64,000 nt of DNA from Amphiduros pacificus. Its lineage: Eukaryota; Annelida; Polychaeta; Phyllodocida; Hesionidae. The notes beneath the pieces are model-generated. The model did no database searches. It saw only the letters and a list, made by a program, of their open reading frames with translations, and was not told where the DNA came from. Numbering within the stretch: the first letter of the stretch is position 1; each line of letters starts with the position of its first letter. This document shows positions 61,255 through 64,000 of this stretch, one piece after another. The DNA is taken from positions 8,906,001 through 8,970,000 of the forward strand of contig OX439010.1 in NCBI GenBank assembly GCA_949316495.1, given 5' to 3'. Made by a program: the position numbers and the translations under genes.

Positions 61255-63874
61255 TCACATCTACTTATGAGGAATCACAAGAAAGGTAAAAAAAATAATA
61301 ACAGTGGAGTGTGTTTGGAATCAGTTTTGGGTGTTTTCCAGTTGATGATGTATGAGACTGCAGCAGTGGCAGATTCCCTGTGTCGCCTTAATGACTGGGA
61401 CCGCTGTGCCATCCCGATGCACGCATTGGAAGTAGGTCTGAAACATCGCCAGCTCGATACAGTGGCCTTCTTCCTCAAGAGCAGGGAAAATGGTAAGATA
61501 GGGTCAATCTACTTAAGTCTTCCTGCTTAATGAGCCATGGGCCAAATGCACATATATGATGAGTTGAAACATTATTTGTTTGGCCAATAGGGTCACATCC
61601 GTCATAACTGGTTTTCTGAATCTGCCAACCTTCTCCAGTATTAACTCATAGGATTACAAGAGAATTTATCACTATTACAAGTTTAAAAGCTTAAAATTGA
61701 CAGGGAATGTGTTGTTCGTCTTTTTGGATGAATAGTTTTGGATATGTTTGAAATGAAAGGAGCTGTAACTGGTACAATCGTGATAATCTCAATGACCAAT
61801 TAGGGAGAATCTGGAACATTTCTAGGACTGTAAACTTGATTTTTAATCCTGAATGCATATGAAATGCATATGAAAGCATATAATAGGATAGGACTGATAG
61901 GACTAGGTTTTAATCAGGGGCACTATCTTTATATTTACTCTCTTTAAATCAAATTGCTATAGAACTAAGCTGATTAAAAATTAAAAAAGATAATTTGGGT
62001 TGGCTCAGCAGTATAAACATGAATATTGTGCTGTTCTACATTGTAAAGTTACATTTTATGCATCTAATTCTGTGGTTGAATGGGTTCTATTTGACAGTGT
62101 TCACACCTGAAGCACCAACACCATCTTCCCCCCTGCCAGAGAGTCTGCTAGTGGCGCCCCTAGTGGCTAGCACAGCACAAAGTAGCCCCCTGGTGGTGAG
62201 TCAGTTGGACTTGGAGCAGGTGCACTCAGCTGTACAGCTTCTGATATGCACAATCCGAGACAACATGACCGACAGCCAGAGCAAGCAATTTGCAGAACAG
62301 CTGCTCTTTATAACTCTCGATTATTTGCACAAAGTAATACGAAATATAGTGCAGGCTCAGAAAGAGGCCACTGTATTAGGAAACAGCAGCAAAGGTTTTG
62401 AATTGGATGTTCAGAAGGCTTTGTCGAAGATGACCTTGTATATAAAAGAACTGAGAGAATTTATGCAAGGATTACACCAGAGATCACAACGAGGTCAAGG
62501 TCAAGTTTTTAACAACAAAGATGGGGATCAACAGAACTATTATCGCCTGACAGATGATCAGAGGAGGAAAATAGAACAGTGGAACAACATGTCTTATAAA
62601 GTATGGTTTCTTTTTATTTCACAAATATCTTTTATGATTTTTTTTGGGCTAAACAATGATTGATATTTTACCCTCTGCATGTCTTTTTAAAATGCTGAAT
62701 ATATCAAAATATTAAACAAATAAACAGCTGTAGAATATTTAATGTGTTCCCTGCACTTGGATTTGTAAATACATGCTAACCATATCTGTTAGGAGGTTCA
62801 GGGAAATTGTCAGACAGCAAATGATGAATGCCAGTTTTTCTATGATTTCACAGGAAGTGATTGCTGATGGCATATTGAGTGGTGATGTGCCACTTCTGCA
62901 GACCTATCTACAGAGCACAAGGCGTCAGCACCGTTCATCAGTCAACGCTGTGGTGGAAGTCGGTCTCCAGAGGGCGCTTCAGTTTCTACAAGATAAACAG
63001 CTCCTAATGGCTGCCCAGATCTTTGCAAACTTGGTATGTCACATGATCTATAAATCACATGATCTATAAATCAACTGATTTTTATTTTTGAGAATGAGGA
63101 CAATATTGAGACGGACCGTGAAATAAGAGCAACCTGGCGATGCTAATGACACTATTGGCTATGCTAATGATGTACTGACACTCGTTGCTAATTATTTAGG
63201 GTTTTGATGTATGGACAAAGATTCGTCAAGTGTGTCTGTACACTGCCGACCGTGACCTTCGAGACTATCTGGTGGCTGAACTACACCAGGAGTCTCTGTT
63301 AAGCGAGCAGGAGGCATCCATGGTGGAATATTTACATCACCTTGAGAGACTCTACTCCTGCCCATCATTTGAGCTAGCCAAGGTTCTCAGAACGGAGGGA
63401 ACCATCAAGTAAGTGTCTGTATATCATTTGAGCTTGTCATGGTTCTCAGAAGGGAGGGAACAATCAAGTAAGTGTCTGTTTGTCATTTGAGCTAGCCAAG
63501 GTTCTCAAATAAGTGTCTGTTGTTTTAGCTAATCATAATTCTCAGAATGGATGGAATCATGATGGAACTGAGCTCACCAGTCTCAAAATTTAATATATTC
63601 AACTTAAATTTCAATTTGATATATACAACTAAATAAATTATAATTCATTGATTATTCCTGTTTTATAGTGAGTGGGAGGCCATTTTAAATGTGGAATCCC
63701 AGATGGGGGCAAGTGAAGGGTCAAAGGTCATAGCAGAGTGTGGAGACTTCAGTGTATCTGATGCTGTCAATTCTGAGACATCCAGCTACTGCTGCCTCCT
63801 GTTGGAATGGGTCAGAACCTGGAATCAAGACACCAGGGCAGCGACACTGCTACATCAACTCATCAACAGGAAAG
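56911..63874 (+). CDS. SPG11: spatacsin, N-terminal exons (gene continues past the window)
   Basis: Nine coding exons: 56,911-57,116, 59,196-59,377, 59,812-60,712, 60,870-60,993, 61,342-61,492, 62,098-62,600, 62,854-63,033, 63,200-63,408 and 63,669-63,874, all GT-AG with consistent phase, giving about 887 residues (human spatacsin has about 2,443). Recognition rests on RCAIPMHALEVGLKHRQLDT plus VAFFLKSREN (human IPIHALEAGIENRQLDTVNF), on NMSYKEVIADGILSGDVP and on GFDVWTKIRQVCLYTADRDL. The first ~430 residues would form the N-terminal beta-propeller-like region, followed by helical repeats. Spatacsin works with spastizin and AP-5 in lysosome reformation; loss in humans causes hereditary spastic paraplegia 11. 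The start is the ATG before ATTKKFVSAVEF. Intron 1 is 2.1 kb. Confidence 0.95.
57241..57263. repeat. 23-bp GC-rich inverted repeat
   Basis: Arms of 11 bp, GGTCGCGACAC and GTGTCGCGACC, separated by a single base. CpG-rich and able to form a tight hairpin. It lies near the 5' end of SPG11 intron 1, in a stretch compositionally unlike its neighbours, perhaps a further mobile element. Confidence 0.85.
58200..58360 (+). mobile_element. short fragment related to the Ngaro-type 5' region
   Basis: About 55 bases ending in ATTGGTCGGAGAGATT resemble 5,575-5,632, including GAACT, CTCTATA-like and TCATTGGTCGG phrases. No coding part accompanies it. It may be a remnant of the element's terminal repeat. 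Fossil. Confidence 0.5.
61037..61254. repeat. (AAT)n microsatellite in SPG11 intron 4
   Basis: About 215 bp of AAT/TAA repeats with a few ATG and ACA interruptions, the right half nearly perfect. It ends about 90 bp before the acceptor of exon 5 (61,342). Confidence 0.97.
63362..63520 (+). repeat. tandem duplication of the SPG11 exon 8 end with its splice donor
   Basis: The last ~47 bases of exon 8 plus the donor (CATCATTTGAGCTAGCCAAG through CATCAAGTAAGTGTCTGT, 63,362-63,420) are repeated at 63,421-63,479, and a shortened third copy follows to 63,520. The second copy has its own AAGTAAGT donor. Reading past the first donor meets an in-frame TAA at once, so the downstream donor would not yield a longer protein. 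Confidence 0.9.
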
Positions 63875-64000
63875 GTACTGTATTCTTTCCCCAACTTATC
63901 TCTGATAATGAGTTTTTTTTATCAGCTTAAGTTTTCCACGATGTATGGGTTACAGATGGACAGATATATAAAACAACAATTTTGCATGACTTTTACATGT

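Noticed and set aside
61174-61530. A 118-codon frame beginning with poly-isoleucine
   Set aside because: It is the (AAT)n microsatellite running into the real SPG11 exon 5; the true exon starts at the acceptor at 61,342.

Overview
This window is a piece of an animal nuclear genome: AT-rich, with long introns, GT-AG splice sites, and genes embedded in many decayed mobile elements. The gene set (GPN2, COMMD10, EIF3J, a GT61 glycosyltransferase, NAP1L1, SPG11) is general metazoan. The mobile elements (tyrosine-recombinase retroelements with an SGNH domain, short-LTR Gypsy elements, tRNA-type SINEs with a CAAA tail, AGGTCA-rich interspersed repeats and many MITEs) point to a lophotrochozoan, most likely a bivalve mollusc. 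Species cannot be told from the sequence.

Layout. 1-17,300 is an accessory block without an active host gene. It holds a Copia-type RNase H scrap, a 121-bp tandem repeat, a decayed intron-bearing copy of a multi-copy invertebrate protein family (about 1,860-5,420), a broken Ngaro/DIRS-type element (about 5,450-10,200), a ~160-bp satellite, and an old Gypsy fragment with a younger, nearly whole Gypsy element with 112-bp LTRs (11,976-16,849) inserted into it. 17,300-24,300 holds a 419-bp TTAA MITE, the minus-strand GTPase gene GPN2 (3 coding exons seen) and a 5'-truncated LINE with an 800-codon open frame. 24,300-28,475 is COMMD10 on the plus strand, resolved into seven coding exons including a 29-bp first exon. 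28,476-32,256 shows no gene.

32,257-37,573 is EIF3J on the minus strand (nine exons); its introns carry a Tc1/mariner-like MITE, a MITE with a 9-bp target duplication, an 18-G run and an imperfect tandem array. 39,500-40,850 is a minisatellite of about 32 copies made from 45-bp and 34-bp units. 42,884-44,542 is a type II membrane glycosyltransferase of family GT61. 45,206-46,447 is a stack of MITEs that includes one copy inserted into another copy of its own family at TTAA; a third copy lies at 48,583. NAP1L1 (51,922-54,598, minus) and SPG11/spatacsin (56,911 to beyond the right end, plus) are head to head, separated by a tRNA-derived SINE with clear target duplications.

The host genes do not form one pathway: GPN2 serves RNA polymerase assembly, COMMD10 the Commander endosomal complex, EIF3J translation initiation, NAP1L1 histone chaperoning, SPG11 lysosome reformation. 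From memory, EIF3J and SPG11 are neighbours on human chromosome 15, so their proximity here (about 19 kb) may be ancient linkage. All gene structures were read by hand from splice sites and reading-frame continuity; no database search was run.
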